In this document: positions 18,697 through 28,207 of the stretch, one piece after another
Position numbering within the stretch: the first letter of the stretch is position 1
How the letters are laid out: each line of letters starts with the position of its first letter
NCBI GenBank assembly: GCA_963575645.1
Contig: OY754468.1
Span: 9,300,001-9,364,000 of the forward strand
Source: Xanthostigma xanthostigma
Lineage: Eukaryota; Arthropoda; Insecta; Raphidioptera; Raphidiidae
Reading direction: 5' to 3'
Length of the DNA stretch: 64,000 nt
Notes under the pieces: generated by a model
What the model was told of the DNA's origin: nothing
Seen by the model: the letters and a program-made list of their open reading frames with translations, nothing else
The model's database searches: none
Made by a program: the position numbers and the translations under genes

Positions 18697-18840
18697 GTGG
18701 AAGTGTCTGAAATTAAGGGAGAGAACAGTGCCTTATCTCTATGGTAATTAATGATGCAAAACAATGCTGATTTGAGTAAACAAATCTCTGGTTCTGCAGC
18801 GTTCTCTCTCTTAACTGGGGACACTTTCACTTATGGCTAA
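18697..18840. repeat. Inverted-repeat segment
   Basis: AAGTGTCTGAAATTAAGGGA and GAGAACAGTGCC pair with GTTCTCTCTCTTAACTGGGG and ACACTTTC across a centre near 18755. Similar words (GAGAGTGTCTGCAGTTCAGA) occur in the repeat at 41525-41822. Confidence 0.5.
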
Positions 18841-18973
18841 CATACGCACTAGCGTACTCTAGATACAGTGCCTTATCACAATGCTGATTTGAGTAAACAA
18901 ATTTATGGTTTTCGTTTGTAAAAGATATTATTGAATTAGAATACAGTCTTCTTAATATTCTTAACTGGTTAAA

Positions 18974-19084
18974 GCAGGGGTCGGCAACCTTTTGAGACGG
19001 AAGAGCCAAAACTTACAATTTACAAAATTTCCCAGTTTTTAAAGTGCCACTTAACATTTTCGTTTCAGTATTATAGTATTTGCT
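18974..19084. repeat. hAT-like terminal fragment
   Basis: CAGGGGTCGGCAACCTTTTG is a typical hAT-type terminus. The matching right end was not identified; it may lie beyond the fold-back element that starts at 19085. Confidence 0.4.
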
Positions 19085-20157
19085 TATACAGGGTGTCCCA
19101 TTAAGAATGGGACATAGAACAACCGCAGATTCTCCAATTCAAAATAAAACGATTAAGCGAAATATGCTTAGATAAAATGTTGCTCCTTTCCGAAATACAG
19201 GGTGTTGAAGTTGAAAACTGAAAAATTATTAATGTCTATAATTTTGTTAATACACCGTATAATTGTACTCAAATCCGCACACTTGTTAAATATCATAAAA
19301 TGCATCTAACAATAAAAAAATTAGTTCAGTACGCTCTACCAGTGGCGTACGGCAGGAGTAAGTAATACTTGTGCCCCTTCTAAATGTTACGCCGCTGTCT
19401 AAATTTTAATTTTGACTATAATTTTAATTTTTTTGATATTTTCTAAGTCAATAATGTACACTTGTTAGTTTGTTGTAAAGTCATTGGTTTTCTAGATATT
19501 CGCAGTTAAAGATAGATAGACATGTACTTTTTATGTGTATTATTGTTAATAATATTCATTTTTACAATTTTGTCTTAAAACCAAACAAACTAGAAACTAA
19601 TGTAATGAAATTTTTAAAATTTTTTTAAAAATTTCATTACATTAGTTTCTACTTTGTTTGGTTTTAAGACAAAATTGTAAAAATGAATATTATTAATAAT
19701 AATACACATAAAAAGTACATGTCTATCTATCTTTAACTGCGAATATCTAGAAAACCAATGACTTTACAACAAACTAACAAGTGTACATTATTGACTTAGA
19801 AAATATCAAAAAAATTAAAATTATAGTCAAAATTAAAATTTAGACAGCGGCGTAACATTTAGAAGGGGCACAAGTATTACTTACTCCTGCCGTACGCCAC
19901 TGGTAGAGCGTACTGAACTAATTTTTTTATTGTTAGATGCATTTTATGATATTTAACAAGTGTGCCGATTTGAGTACAATTATACGGTGTATTAACAAAA
20001 TTATAGACATTAATAATTTTTCAGTTTTCAACTTCAACATCCTGTATTTCGGAAAGGAGCAACATTTTATCTAACCATATTTCGCTTAATCGTTTTATTT
20101 TGAATTGGAGAATCTGCGGTTGTTCTATGTCCCATTCTTAATGGGACACCCTGTATA
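19085..20157. mobile_element. 1.07-kb fold-back element with CAGGGTGTCCC ends
   Basis: It starts TATACAGGGTGTCCCATTAA and ends with the inverted copy. The two arms, each about 530 bases, pair nearly completely with the turn near 19620. TA flanks both ends, which could be a TA target duplication as in Tc1/mariner-type elements. No coding capacity. It lies in the predicted intron of BTB copy 2, so a transcript through it would form a roughly 500-bp hairpin. Confidence 0.85.
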
Positions 20158-20716
20158 GGTATGTATCCGAGGACGACACGTCGCGACGGGGGCGGTGCGG
20201 GTGAGACGCGAGTGGAAATGGCTGAGAGATAGACATGGTACTCTATCTCGAAAAAATCGAACTTATAAAAGTTTTCAAAAATTTCGCAATTAACAACAGT
20301 AATCTAAAATGTATTTAAAACAGATTTAACCTGATTAACCACCTACGGAAAAAACGTTTGAGAAACTTTTATTATTTAGTGGCGTGTGTGAGTCGGAGAA
20401 AACCTCGAAAAACGTAAATATTTCGAGCCGGAACGAGATTGCCTCTCAACCACGTTTTCGAGGATGCTGAACATGGTGATATTAAAATTTCTCTTTGAGG
20501 TTATGCAACCTCCCAAAACGGTCAAAGACCACCCGCTAACGGGGTTTAACGCGCATTACGTTATCCCTTTCCGAAAAAAAATGTTTTTTCCCTGTTTTTG
20601 AGGATGCTGAGCATAGTGTTTGTGTTGAAAATTGCCGCCGACTTTCACCAACTCTTCCACCGGCCAAATCTCACTCCCGAAACAAACATGCGAAAATTGA
20701 CGACCATGGCCTGAGT
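20158..20716. other. No gene recognised
   Basis: A GC-richer start (CGACACGTCGCGACGGGGGC) and repeated words GAGGATGCTGARCATRGTG at about 20460 and 20603. No ORF or domain. It may be the interior of an unrecognised element. Confidence 0.35.
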
Positions 20717-20871
20717 TATCAAACCAGTGGCGAATTTACTAGCAGGTTGAGTAGGCTTGAGCCTAGGGCGGCAGAATTTAGGGGTGGCAAATAAAGATTA
20801 TCTAATTACAAATTACAGATTTTCAGATACTTGGACAGTTTAAATAATAAGATATTAGTTTTTCAAATTTT

Positions 20872-20911
20872 TTGCTACGTTTCGTTGATATTTTTCAACT
20901 TCTTCAGGCAA
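20872..20911 (-). ncRNA. Hammerhead-ribozyme-like motif
   Basis: The inverted copy of the motif at 21084-21123, identical over its 40 bases. See that entry for the fold. Confidence 0.5.
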
Positions 20912-21083
20912 TCTACAAAATAATTACAATATATAATATAACACATAAAACAAATAGATAGAATTCATATCATTATTTACCTACATTTGAATGGAATATC
21001 CTTAATTAAAAGTGTTCGTTAAAAAATGTTTTATGAATATTTTTTTTTATGTGTTATATTATATATTGTAATTATTTTGTAGA

Positions 21084-21123
21084 TTGCCTGAAGAAGTTGA
21101 AAAATATCAACGAAACGTAGCAA
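21084..21123 (+). ncRNA. Hammerhead-ribozyme-like motif
   Basis: Order along the strand: stem I TTGC, core CTGAAGAA, stem II GTTGA, loop AAAATA, stem II TCAAC, GAAAC, GTA, stem I GCAA. Known hammerheads have CUGANGA, stem II, GAAA and a UH cleavage site, and all are here. One extra A lies between the core and stem II, so self-cleavage is uncertain. Penelope-like elements are known to carry minimal hammerheads of this type. Confidence 0.55.
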
Positions 21124-21454
21124 AAAATTTGAAAAATTAATATCTTATTATTTAAACTGTCCAAGTATCTGAAAATCTGTCATTTATAAATAATAACATG
21201 GACGAGAACAACAACCATAATTATCTAATTACATTTACTGTATGTATTTTATTGTGTATAAGTAGCATACAACGATACATTACCCCGCTTTATTAGTCGT
21301 ACGTGGTTAAGCTTTGATTAACTTAGAAATACACCCAAAAACTATTTCTTGTGCAATTTCAACCAAATTGTTGGATTGTAAAAATAATCTAGGAACTGAC
21401 AAAAATTTAAGAGCCTACACTTGGGAAACGTGTAAATCCGCCACTGTATCAAAC

Positions 21455-22069
21455 GTCTATAATCTATAGTCTAATACATAATCGCAATTGAGATTTTTAG
21501 GCGCGATTAGCGTAAGCTAAAGCGCCTTATATGTACTCGCTTTGTCTGTGAATCTGTGAGTCACGCTTTTTGTATCCAGCGTACAGCCCAAACGCCTTAA
21601 CCGATTTTAAAAAACTTTTTTTTGTTCGATTCGTCTCCAGGTAACTTAAATCCTAACGTCGCCCGATTTTTGAATTTTGACCCCAGAGGGGAGCAATAAA
21701 GAAAAAACGAAGTTTTTTGCTTATAACTCACTCAATTTAAATCAGATCGGTTCGAAACCTGTCTTAAACGAAAGAGGAGAAAATTTTACATAAATTTCGT
21801 ACAACAGAATTTGCCAAAACAGGTTTTTTATACAAATTTATTTAGAAATAAAGTCAATTTGATATAATCGATGGCAAACATCTTTCGGTTATCTCTCTCT
21901 GTTGCACGGTTTAATATGGTAATATAAAGATTACGTTTGTTCTGTCTTAAAATAAAACGATTGCATTTGTTAAAAAACGGATGGCATTTCAAATATTGGT
22001 GAAATGCAACGCCTTCTGAGTTAACAATTTGAATAACTAATTATTAGAACATAATACTTTGACAGATGC
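21455..22069. other. No gene recognised
   Basis: Contains GTGAATCTGTGAGTCACGCT near 21548 and text resembling dispersed repeats, but no partner copy was found in the window and no ORF has a domain. Confidence 0.35.
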
Positions 22070-22600
22070 AAACGTCATTTTTGACATTTCTTACCATTCC
22101 GACACCACGGATGAGCGGATTGAAACCAAATTTTGGGAGGATGTTTGATATGCAAATATGAAGTGGCCTATTGTTTTTTGGGAACATCGGCGCATGCGTA
22201 AAAGAGTATATCTTTTATAATGTTGTTTTATATAATAATAATATAGTTTTTAAAAAGGCTTAATATTTTATCTATTTTTACATGAAAGTTTTGTAAATTT
22301 TTGGGGAAAATCGGCGCATGCGCAAAAGAGATATGGGCTATGACGTTGTTTCTTATATAATAATGCTTTACATTTCATAACGGTTGATTATTCTATCTAT
22401 TTTACAAGAAAGCTTTGTAATTTATTTTTGGGGAAAATCGGCGCATGCGCAAGAGATATTATGTGCTATAACGTTTTTTATATAACAATGGTATACTTTT
22501 CATAGCGGCTTATTATTCTATCTGTTTTACAAGAAATTTTTGTATTTTATTTCGGGAAAAATCGGCGCATGCGCATCAGAGATATATGTTATTACAAGAA
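22070..22600. repeat. Tandem repeat, period about 122 bases, with GCGCATGCGC
   Basis: The word AAAATCGGCGCATGCGCAA recurs near 22315, 22436 and 22559, with a variant near 22190. The stretches between share TAATATTTTATCTATTTT and ACAAGAAAGYTTTGTAAT. The left end (GGATTGAAACCAAATTTTGG) matches the interspersed repeat at 720-1570 in reverse orientation, so this is an internally expanded copy. Confidence 0.75.
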
Positions 22601-23070
22601 AAATAAAATAATAATAAAAAGAAAGTTTTTATTGAAATGTACCAAAATGGAAATATATTAATTATTTTAATAATTTAGGGTAATAATTATAAAAAAGTAT
22701 ATACAACAATTTTCGAACATAACGTTTGGGTATATTATGTAAAATTCGCGCCTTGTAATTCTTAAATTACTTGTGTCTTCAGACAATATTTTTTTGGAAG
22801 AATTTGAAAGATATACTAAATAAATTACTAAAACCTATTTCTGTAGGTATATACTATAAACCACCTCACATAACATGCTCATCTATTTACACGATTTTAA
22901 TGTTAATCTATTTATTTTAAGAATCCCCAAGGGCATAAAATACGTCAATACATTTACAACAACAAAAGAAAAGTTAAAAGTTATTTTTAAAAAAATTCGT
23001 TAATCATAAAACATTGATGAATTTATGTCTACTTTACAAATTAATACAAAATATGTGTTTGGGTACTTAC
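22601..23070. other. BTB cluster flank, no gene
   Basis: The sequence near 22880-23040 resembles cluster flanks at 16560-16760 and 29640-29740. No ORF is supported. Confidence 0.35.
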
Positions 23071-23240
23071 AATTTCATAGGTATAATATAGTTACAGTAA
23101 AATACAATTTAATTATCACTGAAATTTAAAACGAACATTGGTTGGAGTTAAAATACTAAATTTATCTGCATTACATAACCTCGAATTTACATAATTTGTT
23201 TTTAAAGGCCGATTTGCAAAGTGCTCAGAGATGAAGTTAA
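23071..23240 (-). other. 5' (non-coding) exon of BTB copy 2
   Basis: The conserved block on the minus strand with AAATTATGTAAATTCGAGGT and GCAGATAAATTTAGTATTT, ending at a GTAAGT donor (plus-strand ACTTAC at 23065-23070). Short ORFs in it stop before the donor, so it is likely 5' UTR. The next acceptor downstream is that of copy 2. The 5' limit is estimated. Confidence 0.55.
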
Positions 23241-23985
23241 ATTTCTGTTTACTGAAGTTGTTAATTGCAATATTCTCGAAATGAGAATGAGAATATATCC
23301 TTGAAAAGCAGGGGGACATAGAAAGATAAGTCTCCTGAAAATTTCATAAAAAAAATTAAAAACGAAAAACACGGTTTTTTCAATATTTCTTTGAATCTTA
23401 AAGGTTAAGTGAAAAAGTTATGTTCATAAAAGTTGTAGATCCTTTTAATACCTACAACATTGCCATACAACATTTTTCGATTGGAGGTCAACTTTCGCCG
23501 GAAATAACGAAAAACCGCGTTTGACCCCTAAAATGCACCCCCCACAGCCCTCCGGCCTTTTACGCATTTGAATTTTTGGTTTCTGTATTTCTGACGGCAG
23601 TTTCTTCCCTTCCTCATCATTCGTTTTCTGTTATTAATTTTATCCTTGTCAAAAGCTAACTTCACTGGTCTATTAACTGATAAACAAATTAAAAAAACAT
23701 TGTTTCGGCAAGATTTTCGCAGGTAACCTTAGCGATCTTACTTAATTATGGTCTTAACTATCATCTCTAATTTTTCGTTCGTCCACCTTATGACGACACA
23801 TTTTCTGCAGCTGTCTCTTGGACTATACCGTAAAAAGCATTTATGTAATCGAAAAAAAATTACTTGATTAATATTGTAAGCACTATTAAGTTCAATTTAA
23901 ACCAGTAGTTTCTGAGATTAGCGCGTTCAAACAAACAAACAAACTCTTCAGCTTTATACAAAGATATATCTATACTAATGTATAG
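23241..23985. other. No gene recognised
   Basis: Mixed AT-rich sequence between the 5' exon block and BTB copy 3. A run ATCTATACTAATGTATAGAT near 23968 is a short palindrome. Nothing else is supported. Confidence 0.35.
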
Positions 23986-23992
23986 ATATATC

Positions 23993-24065
23993 TTTCAAAA
24001 TGCAAGCCGTTTGGACTGCCATGATGTCTTCCAACTTAATTAAACAGTAAGTATCGAAACCATAT
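23993..24065 (-). pseudogene. BTB coding-exon fragment
   Basis: TCTTCCAACTTAATTAAACAGTAAGT and the adjoining CCGTTTGGACTGCCATG match the middle of BTB copy 4 (near 26900-26940), but only about 70 bases remain. It lies directly downstream of copy 3. Confidence 0.6.
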
Positions 24066-24135
24066 ACCTGACAAAAAATCTTCCTGGAAAATTGAACCGG
24101 TTTGTTTTTTTCGTTGAAATGTTTGTAAAAAATGG

Positions 24136-25004
24136 TTACATTCGTCTTCTTTCACCAAAATAATGTGTAAAAAGTGTCTTCTTCCAATACTTTTCTTTGA
24201 AATGTTTAGCGGTTCTCCAAAGTTTAATGCACACTGGATCTTCCGGTGATGGCATTGGTGCAAAATTAATTATTAAACGGGCAAGTCTCAAAGTAACATC
24301 TTTGTCATAAGTGGTGTAGCCCGTTAAATACGACATATGTTTTAATTTAATTAAACAGTAATCAACGAGATCCTGTATTTTACAATGTAATGCAACTTTA
24401 AGTAAAGTAAAAGCTTCTAGATGATTGTCGAAGTAAATATTTACAGTTTCTTTGTTATATTTGCAATAAATGAATTCCACTATTCGAACAATAACTTCAC
24501 AGGGATAATAATAATAATAATAATAAATTTCTTTATTCATTATGCCAATTATAGCGTAAACAGCGTCATAACAATTAATAAAAAACACGTTAAAAACCAT
24601 TAAAAACAAATCATCAAATAAATATTAAAAACATAGCCAGAACAGTTTAAAAACAATTTGCATTGAGCATAAAAATAGTACACACATTGAAATAGTAAAC
24701 ACATTAAAATAGTAAAAACATTAAAATAGCATAAAAAGTAATACATATCAATATTAAAATTTAACAGTAATATTAAAAAATTCAAAGTCACTACTGTTTT
24801 TTGTTCTTTTCCCCCAAACTTCCAAGTTCGAGTAGAGAATTCAGCAATAGAAGTACCCAACGATTTTATTACTTCGAGCTGGACAAGAAAGCTATCGCCC
24901 GTTGTATTTTGTATTATGCAATCGTATAACACACGATCGAGCTCAGAAAGTTCTTCGCCCCGGTCCATACATCTATAGTCATTCAAACGGATTGGAGAGT
25001 CCAT
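24136..25004 (-). pseudogene. BTB/POZ-like protein, cluster copy 3, split by an insertion
   Basis: The N-terminal part starts at 25004 (MDSPIRLNDYRCMDRGEEL) and runs through LYDCIIQNTTGDSFLVQLEV to KTVVTL. The C-terminal part resumes at about 24508 with YPCEVIVRIVEFIYCKYNKE and runs to the family end THYFGERRRM at 24136. Between them, about 24509-24785, is a roughly 275-base insertion with a LINE-like tail, which shifts the frame and adds stops. A conserved acceptor (TTTTGTCATAG, exon from 25011) precedes the ATG and the 5' exon is at 26099. Without the insert it would be the length of copies 1 and 2. Apart from it the coding sequence looks well preserved. Confidence 0.75.
24509..24785 (-). 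mobile_element. Retroelement 3' end inserted in BTB copy 3
   Basis: On the minus strand the insert ends with GCATAATGAATAAAGAAATT followed by (ATT)n, the tail pattern of LINE or LINE-dependent SINE copies seen elsewhere in this window. The body has repeated words CTATTTTAATGTGTTTACTA. No ORF of its own. The duplication at the joints is not clear. Confidence 0.6.
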
Positions 25005-25035
25005 GTTCTATCTATGACAAAATTACGATATTATA

Positions 25036-25165
25036 TACCAAGATCCCAGACCCGCCAGACTTACGTCATTTCAGGATTGCTAAGATTTTATCAGTAAATG
25101 TACAATATTTAGTTAAAAACTTATGTCAATTTACTAGCTTGAAAGCGGTGGCCTTTTACAGGTTC
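25036..25165. repeat. Repeat arm, inverted partner at about 26593-26675
   Basis: GCTAAGATTTTATCAGTAAA, TGTACAATATTTAGTTAAAAA and the stretch to GCTTGAAAGCGG recur in reverse orientation at 26593-26675. The start AAGATCCCAGACCCGCCAGA also matches the element ends at 30488 and 31240. Confidence 0.6.
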
Positions 25166-25169
25166 TTAA

Positions 25170-25984
25170 GGGGGGATGCTCTAAAAAACTCGATTTTTTT
25201 GGCATTTTCTTATAGTAAAACATTGAAAGAATGTTGTGTCAAAATTTCAAATCAATCGACGCAAAACTCTCAGTTATAAACCTTTAAGTCTCCCCTCCTC
25301 TAATACTGCGGAGCGGCAAGAGCTCGGCGCTTGGTGAGTCAACGCCGAGTGTATAAACGCAATTTATATAAGTTTTGGGTAGTACCCCCCAGAATAAGAT
25401 GCAAACTTGAAAAAAAAATCCGAAGACAACGAATTTTCTGCAGGGAATGTACTTTATGCAGTTGTTAAATTTTTTTTTTTTTAGAGTTCAAACTTTAATT
25501 GCGTTTTTCTCGAAACTACGTTTCAAAAGTCCATGTACATTGTCATTTCAAAACTTCTGCACCGATTCTTTTCAAATTTTGGACACTCTTTCTACATATA
25601 AAATACCAGACCCCAACGTTTTTTTTATGTTAGATACGTTAAGGGAGTTTTGCAGCTATAAAATGGCGGTTTTTTTTATTAAAAAATCGTAATTTTGAAT
25701 TGAAACAACTACTAAAGTTTAAAAATGAAAAAAAAAATAAAAAAAGAACGTTGAGGTCTAGAAAAACATCTGTTTTAACTAAATTGTTTTATTTTTTTGA
25801 TTTCAAATAATTCTACGCTGAGGTATAGAGTACACCGCAAATCATCTTTTCTAAAATGCTTTGTCACCGGCTTATTTCTCAATATTTTTCTACAAAAAAA
25901 AATACAAAATGTTGTTCGAAACACAATATATCCACTTCAACGATTTCTTTCTTTTTTTCGGCTGTTAGACCCTACCCTCCCTCC
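25170..25984. mobile_element. TTAA-flanked MITE, 815 bases
   Basis: Flanked by TTAA on both sides (25166-25169 and 25985-25988), with inverted GGGGGGATG and CCCTCCCTCC ends. A TTAA duplication suggests piggyBac-type or similar transposition. Small ORFs inside show no domain. Confidence 0.6.
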
Positions 25985-26098
25985 TTAAGGTAAGAAATGG
26001 ACGTTAAACGAATTTTATTAGATACGAAATAAATTACTAAAAACAGTTACAGTACTATAAACCACCAATAACATGCTCATCTATACTAAGGTACTTAC

Positions 26099-26270
26099 AA
26101 TTTTATAGGTATATAGTTACAGTAAAATAAAATTTAATTATCACTGAAATTTAAAACGAACAAGAGTTGAAGTTGAAATACTAAATTTATCTGATCTGCA
26201 TAACATTGCATTTACATAATTTGTTTTTAAAGCTCGATTTGCAAACTGCTCAAACATGGAATTAAATATC
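26099..26270 (-). other. 5' (non-coding) exon of BTB copy 3
   Basis: Same conserved block as at 23071-23240, ending in a GTAAGT donor (plus-strand ACTTAC at 26093-26098). The two blocks share about 20-base runs such as AATTATCACTGAAATTTAAA, suggesting recent duplication. The predicted intron to the acceptor at 25012 is about 1.1 kb. Confidence 0.6.
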
Positions 26271-27014
26271 TGTTCTCTGTGTTATAACTTATAACAAACG
26301 GACTGACAGTGAAATATCCTTAAAAATTTATATAAGACTATTCCCGAAAAGTAGTTCTTGAAGCGCGGGTAAAATTAGAGTTAAAAAAAATGAAAATACA
26401 TGCTTTCATAATAATGTGGTTTAAAAGTAAATAATAATCTTTAAATATTTAAAGATTTTGTACAACAGCGATGGGCTGCTTTATTCAAAAATCATCTAAT
26501 GCTCTCACTCGCACTCATATGCATGCATAATCCCATTGCGTACGTAGGTAAGCACGTGTTTTATGTACCTTTAGTACCTGTTATCTCTAAAAGGCCCCCG
26601 CTTTCAAACTAGCAAATTGGCATACGTTTTTAGCTAAATATTGTACATTTACTGATAAAATCTTAGCAGCACTGAAATGATGTATTATTGGTGGTCCTGG
26701 GATTTTGGTCTATTACCTGTGTTCCTGTTTCACCACCGAAATGATGTCTAACTACTTCATCATGCCAGTTATTTTCTCTGTAATGTTCGGCCGCATTCAA
26801 AAATTCCAAACAATTTCGATCTGCTCGTGGAGGCATCTGTCGATTGTTTATTAAATAGGCAAGTTTATAAACAACGGATCTTTCAAAATGAATGTAACCC
26901 GTTTGGACGGCCATGTCTTCCAACTTAATTAAACAGTAAGTAACGAAATCATGCAATTCACAAAATTCTGCAGCTTTAAGTAAAGCAAAAGCTTGTAGTT
27001 CACTATCGAAGTTA

Positions 27015-27788
27015 TGCCCGGTTTACATTATTCCAGTCCAGCGATCCAGTCCAGTGCTGGACTGGATCGCTGGACTGGATTCGTTGTCTACATTATTCCA
27101 GTCATTTAGAAGCCGTTTTCATTGTGAACACTACAGTGACAATGATTTCAAAAAGAGATCAGTTTCGAAAATGTTTCAAACGTGCTTAATCACTCTTGCT
27201 ACAAGAAGTTATTAATGAGGTTGATAATGAACTAAGAAAAAAGGAACGGAATGGCACTGGATTGGCCGTCTACATTATTCCAGTTGCACTGGATTGATCG
27301 CACTGGATTCAAAAGTAGAGCGCGAATCCAGTTACTGGACTGGAATGCTTACTGGATCCAGTGCATTCCAGTGAGGGTTTACATTATTCCAGTTGCAATC
27401 CAGCACTGGACTGGATCGCTGGACTGGAATAATGTAAACCGGGCATAATGCCCGGTTTACATTATTCATTGGGATCTTCTACCTTCAGTTGTTGCAAAAG
27501 CATTACTGACCCTCCTTTTTGATCTCTTTCGCTGATCCAATTTCTCACCCACATCCGTCCTTTTTTCTTAGTTCATTATCAACCTCATTAATAACTTCTT
27601 GTAGCAAGAGTGATTGAGCACGTTTGTAACATTTTCGAAACTGATCTCTTTTTGAAATCATTGTCACTGTAGTGTTCACAATGAAAACGGCTTCTAAATG
27701 ACTGGAATAATGTAGACAACGAATCCAGTCCAGCGATCCAGTCCAGCACTGGACTGGATCGCTGGACTGGAATAATGTAAACCGGGCA
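27015..27788. mobile_element. Double PIF/Harbinger derivative in BTB copy 4
   Basis: Two units in inverted orientation share the termini TGCCCGGTTTACATTATTCC. The first is about 27015-27446 and the second about 27450-27788, joined at ...CCGGGCA TAA TGCCCGG... The whole is flanked by TTA (27012-27014, 27789-27791). Subterminal sequence repeats CCAGTCCAGCGATCCAGTCC many times in both orientations. A transposase fragment is encoded in the second unit. Confidence 0.85.
27480..27665 (-). pseudogene. PIF/Harbinger transposase fragment
   Basis: The minus strand reads MISKRDQFRKCYKRAQSLLL, then ELRKK, then in the adjacent frame MWVRNWISERDQKGGSVMLL followed by QQLKVEDPNE. This is the conserved N-terminal W-V-R-x-W segment with the GGS turn and the LKxED helix. 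The nuclease core is deleted. A shorter version of the same region lies in the first unit (27120-27250). Confidence 0.65.
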
Positions 27789-28207
27789 TTAATGTTTATA
27801 TCTTCATTGTTGTATTTGTAATAAATGTATTGCACTAGTCGATCGAGAATTGCATGAGGATAGCACAAAGTCACAACTGATTTTTGTTCAATTACGGAAA
27901 ACTTCCAAGTTGGAGTCAAGAATTCAGCTAAAGATGCACTTAACGATTTTATTACCTCGAACTGGACAAGATATCTATTGCCTGTTGTGTTTTGTAATAT
28001 GGAATCGTATAACACATGGTCGAGCTCAGAAAGTTCCTCGCCGTTCTCCAGGTATCTGTAGTCTTTCCAACGGATTGGGTGCTCCATGATTTATCTATGA
28101 AAACATTAAAATAAAATAATACACTGCATTTTTTATGCCTGCCTTATAAACATTTATTCGGTATGGGCTTTATCTTGTGTTGGTTTATGTTCTAAATCAG
28201 TGATGCC

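Larger units (their letters stand above)
20811..21219. mobile_element. Inverted-repeat element with two hammerhead-like motifs
   Basis: 409 bases inserted in the hAT MITE, flanked by a 14-bp direct repeat ATTATCTAATTACA (20797-20810, 21220-21233). Both arms contain AGATTTTCAGATACTTGGAC near the outer end and, further in, a hammerhead-like fold in opposite orientations (20872-20911 minus, 21084-21123 plus). The size and duplication fit a non-autonomous retroelement related to Penelope-like elements; this is inference. Confidence 0.75.
20725..21446. mobile_element. hAT-type MITE carrying a nested element
   Basis: Starts CAGTGGCGAATTTACTAG and ends TGTAAATCCGCCACTG. It is flanked by an 8-bp direct repeat TATCAAAC (20717-20724, 21447-21454), as hAT transposases make. 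No transposase. The element at 20811-21219 is inserted in it. Confidence 0.88.
26663..28087 (-). pseudogene. BTB/POZ-like protein, cluster copy 4, interrupted by a PIF/Harbinger element
   Basis: Start at 28087 (MEHPIRWKDYRYLENGEEL) with the acceptor TTTTCATAG (exon from 28093). The frame runs through LYDSILQNTTGNRYLVQFEV and LVQYIYYKYNNEDININ to 27792. It resumes in the same frame at 27011 (DSELQAFALLKAA-type segment, then HDFVTYCLIKLEDMAVQTGY) and ends at 26663. The interruption is 774 bases plus a 3-base TTA duplication, 777 in total and divisible by three. Subtracting element and duplication leaves one open frame of 215 residues, with DINI joining NFDSE as in the paralogues. Copy 4 was therefore intact when hit. 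It has a longer C-terminal tail than copies 1 and 2. Confidence 0.8.

Noticed and set aside
24600..24603. Copy 3 insertion as an intron
   Set aside because: The (ATT)n tail and AATAAAG motif at one end mark a retroelement insert, and no GT-AG pair sits at the joints in the minus strand.
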